32,812 nucleotides of DNA from the NCBI GenBank assembly GCA_030835875.1, contig JAURQY010000130.1:1-32812 (forward strand), written 5' to 3'. How positions within the stretch are numbered: the first letter of the stretch is position 1; every line of letters begins with the position of its first letter. The position numbers and the translations under genes are program-made. The notes under the pieces were generated by a model. The model saw only the letters and a program-made list of their open reading frames with translations. It was not told the DNA's origin and did not search any database. Below are positions 8,035 to 17,103 of the stretch, in pieces. The stretch comes from Nitriliruptorales bacterium (lineage in GTDB: Bacteria; Actinomycetota; Nitriliruptoria; Nitriliruptorales; Nitriliruptoraceae).

Positions 8035-8388
8035 TCAGGCGTTCGCCTCGCGCTTCTCGCGGATGCGCGCCTTCTTCCCGGCTCGCTCCCGCTGGTAGTA
8101 CAGCTTCGCGCGGCGGACCTGGCCACGGCGCACGACCTCGATGTGGTCGATGACGGGCGAGTGCACGGGGAAGGTGCGCTCGACGCCGACGCCGAAGCTG
8201 TCCTTGCGGACCGTGAAGGTCTCGCGGATGCCGCCGCCCTGGCGCGCGATGACGTCGCCCTCGAACACCTGGATGCGGCTACGGGTGCCCTCGACGACCT
8301 TGACGTGCACCTTGAGGCGGTCACCCGGACGGAAGTCCGGCACGTCGTCGCGCAGCTGGCGACGGTCGATCATGTCAAGACGGTCCAT
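8035..8388 (-). CDS. rplS: 50S ribosomal protein L19
   Basis: 117 residues. L19 sits at the 30S-50S interface. Recognised from [48 protein letters not shown] and [19 protein letters not shown], which cover nearly the whole family profile. Start ATG 8388 has GGGAGCACGACG upstream; a second ATG five codons in is possible. It is separated from trmD by 148 bases containing a credible promoter, so rplS-lepB is probably transcribed independently as well as from upstream. Confidence 0.96.
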   Translation of the reverse strand: MDRLDMIDRRQLRDDVPDFRPGDRLKVHVKVVEGTRSRIQVFEGDVIARQGGGIRETFTVRKDSFGVGVERTFPVHSPVIDHIEVVRRGQVRRAKLYYQRERAGKKARIREKREANA

Positions 8389-8492
8389 CGTCGTGCTCCC
8401 TCGGGAAGCGCAGCACGCGACGAGGTGTCGCGGCGGGTCTGACCTCGTGACCACGGGCGGGCAGGACTGCGGGCCCGGGCGGCGGTGGGCGG

Positions 8493-8522
8493 AGGGTACG
8501 GCGTCCCCCGCCGGACGGTCAA
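8493..8522 (-). promoter_or_regulatory. Predicted sigma70-type promoter for rplS-lepB
   Basis: On the minus strand TTGACC (8517-8522) is followed after 18 bases by TACCCT (8493-8498). This is the best -35/-10 pair in the window and is placed about 105 bases upstream of the rplS ATG, in the only sizeable gap of the trmD-rplS-lepB run. It implies a 5' leader of roughly 95-100 bases, for which I see no specific fold. Confidence 0.5.
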
Positions 8523-8536
8523 CCCGGGGCTCCGTC

Positions 8537-9268
8537 CTACGTTCCGCCCGGCCCCAGCAGGTCCGGACGGACCTGACGGGTGCGTTCGAGCGCCCGTTCG
8601 GCCCGCCAGGCCGCGATCGCCCCGTGGTCGCCCGATCGGAGGACCTCCGGGACCGTGTGGCCACGGAGCTCGACCGGCCGGGTGTAGTGCGGATGCTCGA
8701 GCAGGCCCTGCTCGAACGACTCGAGGACGGCCGACTCGGCGTTCCCGAGCACGCCCGGGAGCAGGCGCACGACCGCCTCGACGATCGCCGCCGCCGCGAC
8801 CTCCCCGCCCATCAGCACGTAGTCGCCGACGGAGACCTCGTCGGTCGCGACGAGGTCGTGGACCCGTTCGTCGATGCCCTCGTAGCGACCGCAGAGGAGG
8901 ACGAGCCGCTCCTCCTCTGCGAGCTCGCGCACGAGCGCCTGCGTGAGCGTCCGACCGCGCGGTGTGAGCAGCACCGTTCGGGGACGTGGCCCGCCGGCGA
9001 CGTGCTGCGGTGGAGCGACCTGCGTCCCCGGTGGCACGTCGTTCCAGACCGACTCGGCAGCGGCGACGAGCACATCGGCCCGCATCACCATGCCGGCACC
9101 GCCGCCGTAGGGCGAATCGTCGACGCTGCGGTGCCGGTCGGTGGTCCAGTCACGCAGGTCGTGCACGCGGATGTCGACCGTGCCGTCGGCCTGCGCGGTG
9201 GCGACGAGCGACGTCTCGAGCGGTCCGGAGAAGTACCCCGGGAAGATGGTCAGCAGGTCGATCCTCAC
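8537..9268 (-). CDS. trmD: tRNA (guanine37-N1)-methyltransferase
   Basis: 243 residues; methylates G37 of tRNAs reading CNN codons, using S-adenosylmethionine, and prevents +1 frameshifting. The GTG start at 9268 overlaps the rimM stop (GTGA), and the protein begins [13 protein letters not shown] as in the family. [24 protein letters not shown] and [14 protein letters not shown] (trefoil-knot SAM site) are intact. The C-terminal domain ends with [13 protein letters not shown]. It sits between rimM and rplS, as in most bacteria. Confidence 0.96.
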   Translation of the reverse strand: MRIDLLTIFPGYFSGPLETSLVATAQADGTVDIRVHDLRDWTTDRHRSVDDSPYGGGAGMVMRADVLVAAAESVWNDVPPGTQVAPPQHVAGGPRPRTVLLTPRGRTLTQALVRELAEEERLVLLCGRYEGIDERVHDLVATDEVSVGDYVLMGGEVAAAAIVEAVVRLLPGVLGNAESAVLESFEQGLLEHPHYTRPVELRGHTVPEVLRSGDHGAIAAWRAERALERTRQVRPDLLGPGGT

Positions 9269-9819
9269 GGCTGCTCCTCCCCCGCCGGGTCGGCGACGTC
9301 CGATGCGATGTCGAGCAGCCCCTCGGGGAGGTCGGTGGCGACGAGGTGCAGCCCATCCGCGTCCTGGACGGCGGCGACGAGCTCGTCGGCGGCCGGCAGC
9401 AGCCACGTGCGCCCGTCGGGCGCGACGACCTCGAGCAGGTCGTACCCGGCGACGGTCGGAATCTGGACGAGCGCAGCGATCGTGCCGAGCAGGACGCCTT
9501 CGCCGTCGAGCACCCGGAGCCCGACGAGCTCGGACGCGAGGTAGGTGTCGAGCTCCTCGGCGTCGACGGGTGCCGCCTCGACGACCGCGCCGCGCAGCAG
9601 CTCGGCGCCGGTGCGGTCTCGGACGTGCGCGAAGCGGACGAGCGGTCGCCCCTGATGCTCGCGCATGGTCGCGACCTCGGTCGCGACGCCGGCGACCCAG
9701 ACGGGTGTGCCGGCCGCGAGACGGTCGGCGACGTCGGAGGCGAGGCGGACCATCACCTCGCCGCGCAGCCCGTGCGCCTTCGCGACGCGACCGACCTCGA
9801 CCCGCTGCTCGGCGGTCAT
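9265..9819 (-). CDS. rimM: 16S rRNA processing / 30S maturation factor RimM
   Basis: 184 residues; helps assemble the 30S head, binding S19. The N-terminal beta-barrel begins with VEVGRVAKAHGLRGEVMVRL, and the C-terminal PRC-barrel includes LVGLRVLDGEGVLLGTIAA and the LLPAADELV strand. Start ATG 9819 comes 19 bases after the khpA stop. The stop overlaps trmD. It is slightly longer than average, with an acidic C-terminal tail ([11 protein letters not shown]). Confidence 0.94.
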   Translation of the reverse strand: MTAEQRVEVGRVAKAHGLRGEVMVRLASDVADRLAAGTPVWVAGVATEVATMREHQGRPLVRFAHVRDRTGAELLRGAVVEAAPVDAEELDTYLASELVGLRVLDGEGVLLGTIAALVQIPTVAGYDLLEVVAPDGRTWLLPAADELVAAVQDADGLHLVATDLPEGLLDIASDVADPAGEEQP

Positions 9820-9838
9820 CGCGCCGCTCCGAACACGG

Positions 9839-10075
9839 TCAGTCGAGGATCTCGACGGTCACGTCCTCGTCCTCCAGCGCGCCCGCGGCACGGACGAGCG
9901 CCCGCAGCGCCTTCGCCGTGCGCCCACGCTTGCCGATGACCTTGCCGACGTCCTCGGCGTGCACGCGGAGCTCGAGCACGACGCCCTGGTCGTCCTCGAC
10001 CTCCTCGATCTCGACATCGTCGGGGTGGTCGACGAGCTCCTTCACGATGAAGGCGAGGGCGTCGTGGGCCTTCAC
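9839..10075 (-). CDS. khpA: KH-domain RNA-binding protein KhpA
   Basis: 78 residues, a single KH domain. The RNA-binding GxxG loop is seen in VGKVIGKRGRTAKALRALV. Orthologues between rpsP and rimM are small RNA-binding proteins that in some Gram-positives partner with KhpB. The GTG start at 10075 overlaps the rpsP stop by four bases, so translation is coupled to S16. It begins MKAHDALAFIVKELVDHP, a typical family start. Confidence 0.92.
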   Translation of the reverse strand: MKAHDALAFIVKELVDHPDDVEIEEVEDDQGVVLELRVHAEDVGKVIGKRGRTAKALRALVRAAGALEDEDVTVEILD

Positions 10076-10575
10076 GCCTGCGCCTCGTCAGCGGGCGCCT
10101 CGTCAGCGGGCGCCTCGTCAGCGGCCGGGGCGTCGTCGGCCGGCGCATCCTCGACGGTCGCTGCCGAAGCAGGCTCGTCGGCCGGCGCCTCGTCCGCAGC
10201 CGGCTCGTGCTCCGGCGCTGCCGCGGCCTCCGCCGCGGCGGTCGCCTCCGCCTCGACACGCGCACGCGCCTTCTTCGAGAGACGCTGCTTCTCGGTGCGG
10301 ACGCGGGCCGGCGCGTCGCCCGGCTTGAACTGCTCCCACACCCCGTCGATGCGCAGCAGCTTCTCGACGGCGGCGGTCGGCAGCGCACCGTTGCGCAGCC
10401 AGTGGAGCGCACGCTCACCGTCGAGCTGGATCGTCGAGGGCTCGTCGAGCGGGTGGTAGTGCCCGATCGACTCGATGAAGCGGCCGTTGCGCGGCGAGCG
10501 CGAGTCGGCGGCGACGATGCGGTAGTGCGGGCGCTTGACGGTGCCCTCACGGCGGAGACGGAGCTTGACGGCCAT
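10072..10575 (-). CDS. rpsP: 30S ribosomal protein S16 with long acidic Ala/Glu/Asp tail
   Basis: 167 residues, against about 80-100 for most S16 proteins. The first 100 or so carry the family core: MAVKLRLRREGTVKRPHYRI, ADSRSPRNGRFIESIGHY, and GALPTAAVEKLLR. ATG 10575 is preceded by AGAGGACCGAACC. From about residue 110 the protein becomes an Ala/Glu/Asp/Pro-rich low-complexity tail ending in ADEAP repeats encoded by a 15-base tandem repeat. Actinobacterial S16 proteins often have such tails; this one is long. It heads rpsP-khpA-rimM-trmD. Confidence 0.95.
   Translation of the reverse strand: MAVKLRLRREGTVKRPHYRIVAADSRSPRNGRFIESIGHYHPLDEPSTIQLDGERALHWLRNGALPTAAVEKLLRIDGVWEQFKPGDAPARVRTEKQRLSKKARARVEAEATAAAEAAAAPEHEPAADEAPADEPASAATVEDAPADDAPAADEAPADEAPADEAQA
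10081..10125 (-). repeat. 15-base tandem repeat x3 inside rpsP tail
   Basis: Three head-to-tail copies of CGCCTCGTCAGCGGG (the last copy ends in C), at 10081, 10096 and 10111. On the coding strand they encode the repeated acidic pentapeptide ADEAP of the S16 C-terminal tail. Degenerate versions continue to about 10200. The 15-base unit keeps the frame, so copy number could vary without breaking the gene. Confidence 0.9.
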
Positions 10576-10718
10576 GGTTCGGTCCTCTTCGGTCGGGCGC
10601 ATCGCGCCACGGGGGGCCAGCCGTACCGCGGACGACCGTGGGGCCGAGGCGGCGGGGATGACCGGGGTCAGGCGCCCGGCGGGAGACGGTCGTCTCGGGC
10701 TCAGGCGCAGCGCGGAGC

Positions 10719-12248
10719 CTAGCGGTCGCCGGTCCCCCGCGGACGGGGCGGCTGGCCGGGCGCGCTGAGACCCGCGAACCCACCGAGCCCTCGACCCGGT
10801 GCCGCACCGGGGACCGCGCCCGCTGCACCGGGCCCTCCCAGACCTCCGAGCGCCGCCGCCTGCGCCTGCATCGCGGCCCGCTGCGCCCCCTTGCGTCCCT
10901 TCCCCGACTTCTTGCCGCCCTTCCCACCCTTGCCGCCCCTGCCGCCGCGGCCGGCCGCAGCCGCCTGGCGCATGAGCTGCTGCATCTGCTCGAACTGCTT
11001 GACGAGGCGGTTGATCTCGGGGACGGTCGTGCCGGACCCGGCGGCGATGCGACGACGACGGCGCCCGTTGAGCACGCGCGGGTCGCGGCGCTCCGCGGGG
11101 GTCATCGAGCGGATGATGGCCTCGGTGCGCACGAGCTGCCGGTCGTCGACGTCCGGTGCGGCCGCTCCCCCCATCCCCGGGAGCATCCCGATGACACCGG
11201 ACAGCGGACCCATCCGCTTGACCGCCTGGAGCTGCTCGAGCAGATCGTCGAGCCCGAACGTGCCGTCGAGCAGCGCCTGCTCCGCGTCGCGTGCGGCCTC
11301 GGCGTCCTGGGCCTGCTCGGCGCGCTCGATGAGGGTGAGCACGTCGCCCATCCCCAGGATGCGCGAGGCCATGCGATCGGGATGGAACGCCTCGAGGTCC
11401 TCGACACGCTCGCCGACGGAGGCGAAGAGGATCGGTGCGCCCGTGACCTCGCGCACGGACAGCGCCGCACCACCACGCGCATCCCCGTCGAGCTTCGAGA
11501 GGATGACCCCGTCGAGCCCGACGACGTCGGCGAAGGAGCGCGCGACCGCGGCGGCCTCCTGACCGACCATCGCGTCGATGACGAACAGCGTGCGCGCGGT
11601 CCCGCCGTGCTCGTGCGCGACGTCGACGATCGCACGCGCCTGGCGCAGCAGCTCGTCGTCGACGTGCAGCCGACCGGCCGTGTCGATGATGACGGTGTCG
11701 TGACCGGCGAGCGTCGCACCGGTGACCGCTTCGCGCGCGACGGGGACGGGGTCGCCCTCGGTGACCGGCGCGTGCACGGCGACGCCGGCACCGGCGGCGA
11801 CGATGCGCAGCTGCTCGACGGCGGCCGGACGTTGGAGGTCACAGGCGACGAGGACGGGGCGCCGCCCCTTGGACGCGAGATGACGGGCGAGCTTGCCCGC
11901 GACGGTCGTCTTGCCCGCACCCTGCAGGCCGGCGAGGACGATGACGGCCGGCGCGCGGCCAGCGAGGTCGAGGGCGACGTGGTCACCGCCGAGCGCCGCA
12001 CGCAGCTCCGCGTCGACGGCGCGGATGACGTGCTGCCGCGGGTCGAGTCCTGGTGCGAGATCGGCGCCGACCAGCCGCTCGCGCAGCCGCTCGACGATCC
12101 CGCGCACGACGGCGATGTTGACGTCGGCCTCGAGCAGCGCGAGCCGGATGTCGGAGAGCGTCGCGTCGACCGCTGCTGGTTCGAGTCGACCGCGACCGCG
12201 CAGCCCGTCGAGCGCACCGCTGAGGCGCTGCTGCAGGGCGTCGAACAT
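10719..12248 (-). CDS. ffh: Signal recognition particle protein (Ffh/SRP54)
   Basis: 509 residues; binds 4.5S RNA and nascent signal sequences and docks on FtsY. The N domain (1-90) is followed by the GTPase G domain: GLQGAGKTT (107-115), VACDLQRPAAVEQL, IIDTAGRLHVDDEL (about 187-200) and LSKLDGDARGGAALS. The methionine-rich M domain holds MGPLSGVIGMLPGMGG and the SRP-RNA-binding stretch with RNGRRRRRIAAGSGT-like sequence (here LNGRRRRRIAAGSG). The C-terminus is unusually long, with a Gly/Lys/Arg-rich stretch (GGRGGKGGKGGKKSGKGRKG) and a Gly/Ala/Pro tail, which may add nonspecific RNA binding. ATG 12248 has GGAGCGACG upstream. It is 97 bases downstream of ftsY. Confidence 0.96.
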   Translation of the reverse strand: MFDALQQRLSGALDGLRGRGRLEPAAVDATLSDIRLALLEADVNIAVVRGIVERLRERLVGADLAPGLDPRQHVIRAVDAELRAALGGDHVALDLAGRAPAVIVLAGLQGAGKTTVAGKLARHLASKGRRPVLVACDLQRPAAVEQLRIVAAGAGVAVHAPVTEGDPVPVAREAVTGATLAGHDTVIIDTAGRLHVDDELLRQARAIVDVAHEHGGTARTLFVIDAMVGQEAAAVARSFADVVGLDGVILSKLDGDARGGAALSVREVTGAPILFASVGERVEDLEAFHPDRMASRILGMGDVLTLIERAEQAQDAEAARDAEQALLDGTFGLDDLLEQLQAVKRMGPLSGVIGMLPGMGGAAAPDVDDRQLVRTEAIIRSMTPAERRDPRVLNGRRRRRIAAGSGTTVPEINRLVKQFEQMQQLMRQAAAAGRGGRGGKGGKGGKKSGKGRKGAQRAAMQAQAAALGGLGGPGAAGAVPGAAPGRGLGGFAGLSAPGQPPRPRGTGDR

Positions 12249-12345
12249 CGTCGCTCCGTCGCGGGTCGGTGCCGCAGGTGGGCTGGCCGACGGAGGCTAC
12301 CGGCGGGGTCGTGGCGTCGACCGTGCGACGCGAGCGTCCGCGTCG

Positions 12346-13449
12346 TCAGTCCTCGAGGAGGCCGTCGACGTAGGTGACGGGGTCGAAGTCCTCGAGGTCC
12401 TCGATGCCCTCGCCGAGCCCGACGAGCTTCACCGGGATGCCGAGCTGACGCTGGACCGCGACGACGACGCCGCCGCGTGACGAGCCATCGAGCTTCGTGA
12501 TCGCGACGCCGGAGATCTCGACCGCATCGTGGAACGCCTCGGCCTGCGCGATGCCGTTCTGACCGACGGTCCCGTCGAGCACGAGCAGCGTCTCGTCGAT
12601 GCCGCCAGCGCGCTTCGCGAGCACGCGTCCGACCTTGCCGAGCTCGTCCATCAGCTCGCGACGGTTCTGCAGCCGGCCGGCCGTGTCGACGATGAGCAGG
12701 TCGGCACCCGAGGCGAGCGCGGCGTCGACACCCGCGTACGCGACGGACGCCGGGTCGGCGCCCTCCTCGCCACGGACGAGCTCCGCGCCGGTGCGCTCCG
12801 CCCAGATGCCGAGCTGCTCGGCCGCGGCGGCACGGAAGGTGTCGGCTGCCGCGAGCACGACGTGCCGGCCGGCGGCGACCTCACGGGACGCGAGCTTGCC
12901 GATGGTGGTGGTCTTTCCCGCGCCGTTGACACCGGTCACGAACCACACTGTCGGCCCATCACCGTCGCGACGGCGCAGGGCACGCTCGCCCGACGAGAGC
13001 TCCGCGACGAGCGCGTCGCGCAGCAGCCGGCGCACCGCGTCGACGCCTCGCACTCCGCCCTCCCGCGCGAGCCGACGGACGTCGGCGACGACGGAAGTCG
13101 TGGCCTGCACACCGACGTCAGCGGCGATCAGCCCCTCCTCGAGTCGCTCCCACGCGGCGTCGTCGAGCCCGGCACCGACGAGCTCGGCGAGCGCGGAGGT
13201 GAGGAGGTTGCGCGTCCGAGCGAGACGGCCCGTGACGCCGGCCGGCTCGGTCTCGGCCTCGGGCTCGGCCTCGGGATCCGGGGCGACCGGCGCCGCGGCC
13301 GGAGCGTCCGACGCGACCTCGTGCATGGGCGTCGACGTCTGCTCGGTCGACCTCCCGCGGGCGCGTCGCGCGCCGAGGAGACCGCCGGCGAGTGCGAGCA
13401 CTCCCGCCACGATCGCGACGAGCGATGCGCCCTCGAACAGCCCCTCCAC
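12346..13449 (-). CDS. ftsY: Signal recognition particle receptor FtsY
   Basis: 367 residues. The GTG start at 13449 lies one base after the smc stop and gives a hydrophobic N-terminal segment (SLVAIVAGVLALAGGLL, about 9-25) typical of actinobacterial FtsY, then an acidic Ala/Pro/Glu linker (to about 70). The NG GTPase core follows: GVNGAGKT (173-180), AADTFRAAAAEQL, LIVDTAGRLQNRRELMDEL, and ITKLDGSSRGG. FtsY docks the ribosome-SRP complex at the membrane. Located directly between smc and ffh, with which it functionally pairs. Confidence 0.95.
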   Translation of the reverse strand: MEGLFEGASLVAIVAGVLALAGGLLGARRARGRSTEQTSTPMHEVASDAPAAAPVAPDPEAEPEAETEPAGVTGRLARTRNLLTSALAELVGAGLDDAAWERLEEGLIAADVGVQATTSVVADVRRLAREGGVRGVDAVRRLLRDALVAELSSGERALRRRDGDGPTVWFVTGVNGAGKTTTIGKLASREVAAGRHVVLAAADTFRAAAAEQLGIWAERTGAELVRGEEGADPASVAYAGVDAALASGADLLIVDTAGRLQNRRELMDELGKVGRVLAKRAGGIDETLLVLDGTVGQNGIAQAEAFHDAVEISGVAITKLDGSSRGGVVVAVQRQLGIPVKLVGLGEGIEDLEDFDPVTYVDGLLED

Positions 13450-13450
13450 G

Positions 13451-16400
13451 TCAGGCGGAGTGCGCGGGCGCGGTGGCCACGTCGCCCTCGAGCGCCTCGG
13501 TCGGCGCCTCCGAAGCGCGGGCGTCGAGCGCGGCGACGGCACGACGGTCGCGCAGGCGCTCCGAGACGACCTTCGTCACGGCGTCGGGCCCCATCGTGAT
13601 GCCGTACAGCAGGTCGGCGATCTCCATCGACCGCTTCTGGTGCGTGACCATGATCACCTGGGCGTGTCCGCGGAACGAGCGGATGACCTTCAGCAGGCGC
13701 TGAAGGTTCACGTCGTCGAGTGCCGCGTCGACCTCATCGAGCACATAGAACGGCGAGGGTCGCGCGCGGAAGATCGCGAACACGAACGCGAGGACGGTCA
13801 ACGAACGCTCGCCACCACTGAGCAGCGAGAGCCGCTGCACCTTCTTCCCCGGCGGCCGCGCCTCGACCTCGACGCCGGCGGTGAGCAGATCGTCCTCGCC
13901 GGTCAGCACGAGACGCCCCTTCCCGCCCGGGAACATCGTCTCGAAGGTGAGCTGGAACTCGCGGGCGACGTCGTCGAACGCCTCCTTGAAGACGGCTCGG
14001 ATGCGCTCGTCGACCGCCTCGATGACCTCCTCGAGGTCCCGACGCGACCGGCGGAGGTCGTTGAGCTGCTCGGAGAGGAAGCGGTGGCGCTCCTCGAGCG
14101 ACTGGAACTCCTCGAGCGCGAGCGGGTTAACCCGACCGAGCAGTCCGATGCGCCGGACGAGCACGTCCTCACGCTCGACGAGCCGCGCGTCGTCGAGCTC
14201 GGCGGCGTCGGGCTGCTCGCTGCGGACGTCGTCGAGGCCGAGCGCGAGCTCGGTGCGGATACGTGCCTCGAGCGCCCCGAGGCGTGCCTGAACGTCGGCG
14301 CGCTGCATCTCGCTGCGGTGCCGCGTCTCGCGGTGCTGCTCGAGCTCGCGGCCGGCTGCGACGGTCGACTCGCGCGCCTGCTCGAGCTCGGCGCGCACCC
14401 GGTCCCGCTCCGCGATGCGCGCAGCGCGGACCTCATCCGCCTCGACGAGCGCCGCCTCGAGCACGCCGCGCGCGAGCGTGGCGACCCGTTCGAGCGCATC
14501 GCACCGCACGACGCCAGCACGGCGGGCCTCGCGACGTGCGACCGCACGCGCGTGCGCGGCGTCGATCGCGTCCGCCTCGCTCCGGAGGCGTGCGATCTCG
14601 TTCCCGGCGCGGTCGCGGGCGTCCTCGGCCCGCTGCAGCGCGATGCGCGCCTCGAAGGCCGCCTCGCGCGCGACGTCGAGGGCGGCGTCGAGCGCCACGC
14701 CTCGCGCGTCGAGCACCTCGGCGTCGACGGACGGCTCCTCGGGGTCCGCACGCTCCTCGTCCTCGAGGGTGGCGAGCGCCCCGCGGTCCTCGGCGAGCGT
14801 GGCCGCGACCTCGTCCTGCTGGGCGGCGAGGGCCGCGCGCTGCTCGCCGAGCTGCCGTCGCTCCTCTCCGAGCCGCTCGAGCCGTTCCGCGGCTCCCGTG
14901 AGCCGCGCATCGGACTCGACGAGCGCGTCGTGCGCACGGTCGCGCTCCTCGGTGCGGGCCGCGATCTCGGTCCGGAGCGCTGCGCCCTGCTCGGCGAGCT
15001 CAGCGAGACGACGCTCGAGACCCTCGACCGCGGACTCGGCGCGCTCCGCTGCGGCGCGGGCGAGCGCCGGACCCGCACTGCTCACGGTGCCGACGCGGTA
15101 GCCGAGCGGACCGGCCACGTCACCCTCGGGGGTGACGAAGGTGAGCCGTGGGGCGCGGGCGTGGAGCGCGAGCGCGACCTCCCAGTCCGCGACGAGGTAG
15201 GTCGTCGGGAGCGCGTGCGCGACGGCGCGTGCGACACGACGGGCGGCGGGATGCCCGGCCGAGGCTCGCACCACGGCACCGACAGGTCGCGCGCCCGCCG
15301 CGTCGAGGCGCGCGCGGACGTCGTCATCGATCCCCGGCGCCTCGGATGCGACGTCCTCGTCCGGCGCGACGAGCAGCGACGCTCCTCCGCGCGCCGCACG
15401 CAGCCAGTCGACCGCGCGCGTGAGCGCGCCTCCCGTGTCGACCGCGACCGCGTTCCCGAGCGGACCGAGCGCTGTCGCGACGGCGATGCGGTCGGCCGCG
15501 TCGACCTCGAGCAGCTCGAGGACCCCGCCGTGGACGCCGTCGAGACCGGCGGCGACGAGCTCGTCCGCGCTGCGCCCCGCATCCTCGGCCGCGGCGCGCA
15601 GGGCCTCGGCGCGTGCCAGCTGGCCAGCATGCTCGGCGTCGACCCGGCGGGTCTCCTCGCGCGTCTCGTCGAGCCGGAGCTCGACGGTGCGCAGGCGGGC
15701 CTCCGCGACGTCCATGGTCTCGGCGAGCGCCGCCTCGCCCGCATCCAGCCGATGGATCTCTGCGCGGACCTGCTCGACGTCGGTGGCGAGCCGCGCTTCG
15801 CGCTCCTCGAGCTCGGTGAGCCGCGCCGCAGTGCGGTCGTGCTCGCCGCGGCGGTCCTCGATGCGGCGAGTGAGCGCGGCGAGGTCCGCGCGGCGACGTG
15901 CGCGCCGCTCGAGGGCGACGGCCCGCTCACGCTCGCGACCGGCGCGCTCGTCGGCGTGCTCGTCCCGGGCACGCTCGGCCGCACGCAGGACGTCGCGTGC
16001 TGCGCGATGGTCCGCATCCGCTGCGGCGACGTCGGCGTCCAGGCTCGCACGGCCCGTCTCGAGGTCGTCGGCCTGCGCGCGCAGCGCGTCGCCCGAGCGG
16101 TCGAGCACCGGCTCCTCGACCGCCTCGGCGAGACGACGCCGCGTCGCACCGATGAGCTCGTGAGTACCGCGGAGCCGCTCGGACAGACGCGAGAGCGCGT
16201 GGAACCGCTCGTCGCCCTCGCCACCCTCACGTGCGGCATCGTCGAGCCGTCGCGACAGGTCCTGCTCGCGCCCGCGTGCCGTCTCGAGTGCCTGCTCGAG
16301 ATCGTGCTCACGCGCCCGAGCCGCGTCCTCATCGCGTCCGGCGTCGAGCGCGGCGAGGTCGAGGAGCGCGAGCTCGCGTGCCGCCCGCTGCACGCGCACC

Positions 16401-17101
16401 TCGCGCAGCTCAGCCTGGAGCGCGGCATGGCGGTCGGCCGCCTTCGCCTGCTGCTCGAGCGGGCGGAGCTGACGGCGCAGCTCGCGCAGGACGGTCCGGA
16501 GCTTGTCGACGTGCTCGTCCACCGTCTCGAGCTTCTTGACGGCACGCTCGCGGCGACGGCGGTGCTTGAGGATGCCGGCCGCCTCCTCGATGTACTTGCG
16601 ACGCTCCTCGGGACGCGCGTTCAGGATGTCGTCGAGCTGCCCCTGCCCGACGATCGTGTGGAGCTCACGGCCGAGCCCGGTGTCGCTGAGGAGCTCCTGC
16701 ACGTCGAGCGCACGGACCTCCTCACCGTTGATCTCGTAGACGCCGAGCCCGTCCTCCTCGATGGTCCGGGCGACACGGATCTCGCGGAAGCGACCGGCGG
16801 AGCCCGCGGTGCCTACGCCCGAGGGCTCGAGGCGTCCGTCGGCGTTGTCGATGACGATCTCGACGCGGGCGCGGCGGGCTCGTGCACGCCCCGGCGCGCC
16901 GGCGAAGATGACGTCGGTCATCGCCGAGCCACGCACCTTCTTCACGGAGTGCGTGCCCAGCACCCAGGAGAGGGCGTCGACGATGTTGGACTTCCCCGAC
17001 CCGTTCGGGCCGACGACGACGGTGATGCCGGGTTCGACCTCGAGCGACGTCGTGTCCGCGAACGACTTGAAGCCGCGCATCGTGAGTGAGGTGAGGAACA
17101 T
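13451..17101 (-). CDS. smc: Chromosome segregation ATPase SMC
   Basis: 1216 residues, normal length. SMC dimers with ScpAB extrude DNA loops and compact the chromosome. ATG 17101 lies two bases after the upstream stop and begins MFLTSLTMRGFKSFAD. Walker A is GPNGSGKS (31-38). Long Arg/Glu/Ala-rich coiled coils flank a hinge at about 519-670 (GLDGVHGG to LGYRVGTVSSAG). The C-terminal head has signature LSGGERSLTVLAFVFA (about 1092) and Walker B FYVLDEVDAALDD (about 1120). The scpAB genes are not in this window. The opposite strand also stays open for about 4.5 kb here, a composition artefact. Confidence 0.97.
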   Translation of the reverse strand: MFLTSLTMRGFKSFADTTSLEVEPGITVVVGPNGSGKSNIVDALSWVLGTHSVKKVRGSAMTDVIFAGAPGRARARRARVEIVIDNADGRLEPSGVGTAGSAGRFREIRVARTIEEDGLGVYEINGEEVRALDVQELLSDTGLGRELHTIVGQGQLDDILNARPEERRKYIEEAAGILKHRRRRERAVKKLETVDEHVDKLRTVLRELRRQLRPLEQQAKAADRHAALQAELREVRVQRAARELALLDLAALDAGRDEDAARAREHDLEQALETARGREQDLSRRLDDAAREGGEGDERFHALSRLSERLRGTHELIGATRRRLAEAVEEPVLDRSGDALRAQADDLETGRASLDADVAAADADHRAARDVLRAAERARDEHADERAGRERERAVALERRARRRADLAALTRRIEDRRGEHDRTAARLTELEEREARLATDVEQVRAEIHRLDAGEAALAETMDVAEARLRTVELRLDETREETRRVDAEHAGQLARAEALRAAAEDAGRSADELVAAGLDGVHGGVLELLEVDAADRIAVATALGPLGNAVAVDTGGALTRAVDWLRAARGGASLLVAPDEDVASEAPGIDDDVRARLDAAGARPVGAVVRASAGHPAARRVARAVAHALPTTYLVADWEVALALHARAPRLTFVTPEGDVAGPLGYRVGTVSSAGPALARAAAERAESAVEGLERRLAELAEQGAALRTEIAARTEERDRAHDALVESDARLTGAAERLERLGEERRQLGEQRAALAAQQDEVAATLAEDRGALATLEDEERADPEEPSVDAEVLDARGVALDAALDVAREAAFEARIALQRAEDARDRAGNEIARLRSEADAIDAAHARAVARREARRAGVVRCDALERVATLARGVLEAALVEADEVRAARIAERDRVRAELEQARESTVAAGRELEQHRETRHRSEMQRADVQARLGALEARIRTELALGLDDVRSEQPDAAELDDARLVEREDVLVRRIGLLGRVNPLALEEFQSLEERHRFLSEQLNDLRRSRRDLEEVIEAVDERIRAVFKEAFDDVAREFQLTFETMFPGGKGRLVLTGEDDLLTAGVEVEARPPGKKVQRLSLLSGGERSLTVLAFVFAIFRARPSPFYVLDEVDAALDDVNLQRLLKVIRSFRGHAQVIMVTHQKRSMEIADLLYGITMGPDAVTKVVSERLRDRRAVAALDARASEAPTEALEGDVATAPAHSA

Positions 17102-17103
17102 CG

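Noticed and set aside
10081-10125. Tandem repeat considered as a CRISPR or regulatory repeat
   Set aside because: Units are contiguous with no spacers and keep the rpsP reading frame, encoding ADEAP.
12599-17089. A plus-strand frame open for about 1500 codons opposite smc and ftsY
   Set aside because: High G+C leaves antisense frames open by chance; the translation is low-complexity Arg/Glu-rich with no family, while the minus strand holds complete SMC and part of FtsY.
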